From assembly GCA_964415605.1 (NCBI GenBank), contig CAYQBA010000072.1, positions 1 through 21,549 on the forward strand: a stretch of DNA of 21,549 bases. The letters run 5' to 3'. The notes under the pieces were generated by a model. The model was not told the DNA's origin. It was given only the letters and a program-made list of their open reading frames with translations, and ran no database searches. Source of the DNA: UCB3 sp964415605. GTDB lineage: Bacteria > Chloroflexota > Anaerolineae > Epilineales > Epilineaceae. The position numbers and the translations under genes are program-made. This document shows, one piece after another, positions 20,557 to 21,549 of this stretch; position 1 is the first letter of the stretch; every line of letters begins with the position of its first letter.

Positions 20557-21549
20557 TTGGGTGTCGGAGGCCGTCGACGCAGCGCCGCTTGGGCGCGCCG
20601 CGCGGCGCCGGTGGCCGCGGTCGGCGCGGTGCTGCTGCTCGCCGTGGGATTGCGGCTCTATCACGCCGACGCCCAGAGCCTCTGGTATGACGAGGGGACC
20701 AGCGCCGCGCTCGCCCGTCGGTCGCTGGCCGAGATCGCCCGCGGCGCAGCCGGCGACATCCACCCGCCGCTGTACTACTGGCTCCTCGCCGCCTGGGCGG
20801 GCGCCTTCGGCGATGGCGTCGTGGCCCTGCGGGCCTTCTCGGCGCTCGCGGGCACGCTCGTGGTGGGTGGGGTGATCGCCGTCGGCTGGCGCCTGTGGGG
20901 CCCGGCCGTCGCGCTGCTGGCCGGGTTGTCGGCGGCGATCTCGCCGTATCTGGTGTGGTACAGCCAGGAAGTGCGGATGTACATGCTGGCGGCGGCCTGG
21001 GGGGCCGCGCTGGTCTGGCTGGCGCTGGCACTTCGCGCGGACGCGGCGGGCGCTCCGGAGCGGGGCAAGCCCGGCGCATCCGGCCGCCTGGCCGGCGCGC
21101 CGGCGTGGCTGACCTGGGCGCAGTGGACGGTGTGCGCGACGGCGGCCCTTTACACCCACTACCTGGCCGGCGCCAGCGCCGTGGCGACGGCCAACGTCGT
21201 CATCGGGCTGGGGGTGGGGCGGGCCTGGCGCGCGGGGTCCGCTCCGGGACCGCGCTTCCTCGCGGCCTGGGGGTTGGCCAACGCCGTCGCCGGTCTGCTG
21301 TTTGCGCCGTGGCTGCGCGTGGCGTGGCCCGCCATCCGCGACTGGCCGGCGCAGGGCCTGCCCGTCTCGGTCGCGCAGGCGGTTTTCGATGTGCTGGCCA
21401 CGTACGCGCTGCGCACCCCGGAGAGCGCGCCGATCGAGGGCCGGGCCGTGCTCGCCGCCCTCGTCTTCCTCGCCGCGGTCGGCGCGGCGCGTCACGGCCG
21501 CGACGGGTCGCGCGGCGCCGCGGCGGTGGCCGTGGCGTGGGCGGGCACG
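20557..21549 (+). CDS. GT39/PMT_2-type membrane glycosyltransferase, 3' end cut by window edge
   Basis: This integral membrane protein of the ArnT/PMT superfamily uses polyprenyl-phosphate sugars to glycosylate lipids or proteins on the outer side of the membrane. After a basic leader (GGRRRSAAWARR) and a first hydrophobic helix comes SLWYDEGTSAALARRSL, which holds the conserved Asp-Glu pair of the first extracytoplasmic loop, then DIHPPLYYWLLAAW and AISPYLVWYSQEVRMYML, both hallmarks of the family. More hydrophobic segments follow (TAALYTHYLAGASAVATANV, LANAVAGLLFAPWLRV). The frame stays open to base 21549, so at least 331 residues are present and the C-terminus is missing. TTG 20557 is used because it keeps the positive residues before the first helix; GTG 20611 is the alternative and neither has a clear ribosome site. 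The gene may share the transcript of the two small genes before it. Confidence 0.88.
   Translation, partial: MGVGGRRRSAAWARRAAPVAAVGAVLLLAVGLRLYHADAQSLWYDEGTSAALARRSLAEIARGAAGDIHPPLYYWLLAAWAGAFGDGVVALRAFSALAGTLVVGGVIAVGWRLWGPAVALLAGLSAAISPYLVWYSQEVRMYMLAAAWGAALVWLALALRADAAGAPERGKPGASGRLAGAPAWLTWAQWTVCATAALYTHYLAGASAVATANVVIGLGVGRAWRAGSAPGPRFLAAWGLANAVAGLLFAPWLRVAWPAIRDWPAQGLPVSVAQAVFDVLATYALRTPESAPIEGRAVLAALVFLAAVGAARHGRDGSRGAAAVAVAWAGT

Noticed and set aside
20561..20875. Alternative plus-strand frame of 104 codons over the start of the GT39 gene
   Set aside because: Its translation is Arg/Ser/Cys-rich and unrelated to any family, whereas the neighbouring frame gives the clear WYDEG, HPPLYY and YSQEVRMY motifs.

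Overview
The window is very GC-rich and densely coded. All supported genes lie on the + strand: 17 protein-coding genes, two of them cut by the window edges. No rRNA, tRNA, CRISPR array or insertion sequence is visible. The mix of hrcA-dnaJ-prmA-rsmE, a multidomain secreted subtilase, several GT4/GT9/GT2/GT39 glycosyltransferases, selB, and a pair of small conserved proteins that I associate with Anaerolineae-like bacteria suggests a high-GC member of the Chloroflexota. That assignment is inference from gene content and protein style; there is no rRNA marker.

Layout: (1) 2-3626, three overlapping glycosyltransferase genes (GT4, GT4, GT9), the tail of a cell-surface glycan cluster that begins outside the window. 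(2) 3721-9054, a two-domain cupin protein and a 1531-residue secreted subtilisin-like protease, 12 nt apart, behind a TTGCGG-N17-TATAAT promoter. (3) 9135-9797, a stand-alone phoU with a TTG start behind a TTGCCC-N17-TATAAT promoter. (4) 9930-15529, an uncharacterised coiled-coil protein, the selenocysteine elongation factor selB, a GT2 glycosyltransferase and a polyprenyl-phosphate sugar phosphotransferase, packed with 2-nt gaps or overlaps. (5) 15630-19226, hrcA, dnaJ, prmA and rsmE behind a TTGACC-N17-TACGAT promoter. This is the familiar heat-shock/ribosome-modification string, but grpE and dnaK are absent between hrcA and dnaJ. (6) 19346 to the end, two small conserved proteins of unknown function behind a TTGACG-N18-TAGATT promoter, followed by a GT39-type membrane glycosyltransferase that runs off the edge.

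Functionally, the first block, the GT2/phosphotransferase pair and the last gene point to exopolysaccharide or surface glycan synthesis: the phosphotransferase would prime undecaprenyl phosphate and the GTs extend the chain. The housekeeping part covers protein folding control (HrcA, DnaJ), ribosome modification (PrmA, RsmE), Sec decoding (SelB) and phosphate signalling (PhoU). Four gene junctions use a four-base GTGA overlap, so translational coupling looks common here.

The points most worth a second look are the two-gene module at 19346-20544 (a small beta-barrel-like segment plus a HARE-HTH-like tail, paired with a 144-residue helical protein), an HrcA that lacks its inserted dimerisation domain, an RsmE whose usual GPEGG motif is replaced, selB sitting alone among glycan genes behind an unknown coiled-coil gene, and a subtilase with two duplicated amidotransferase-fold-like modules. 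I did not find a defence system, biosynthetic cluster or mobile element.
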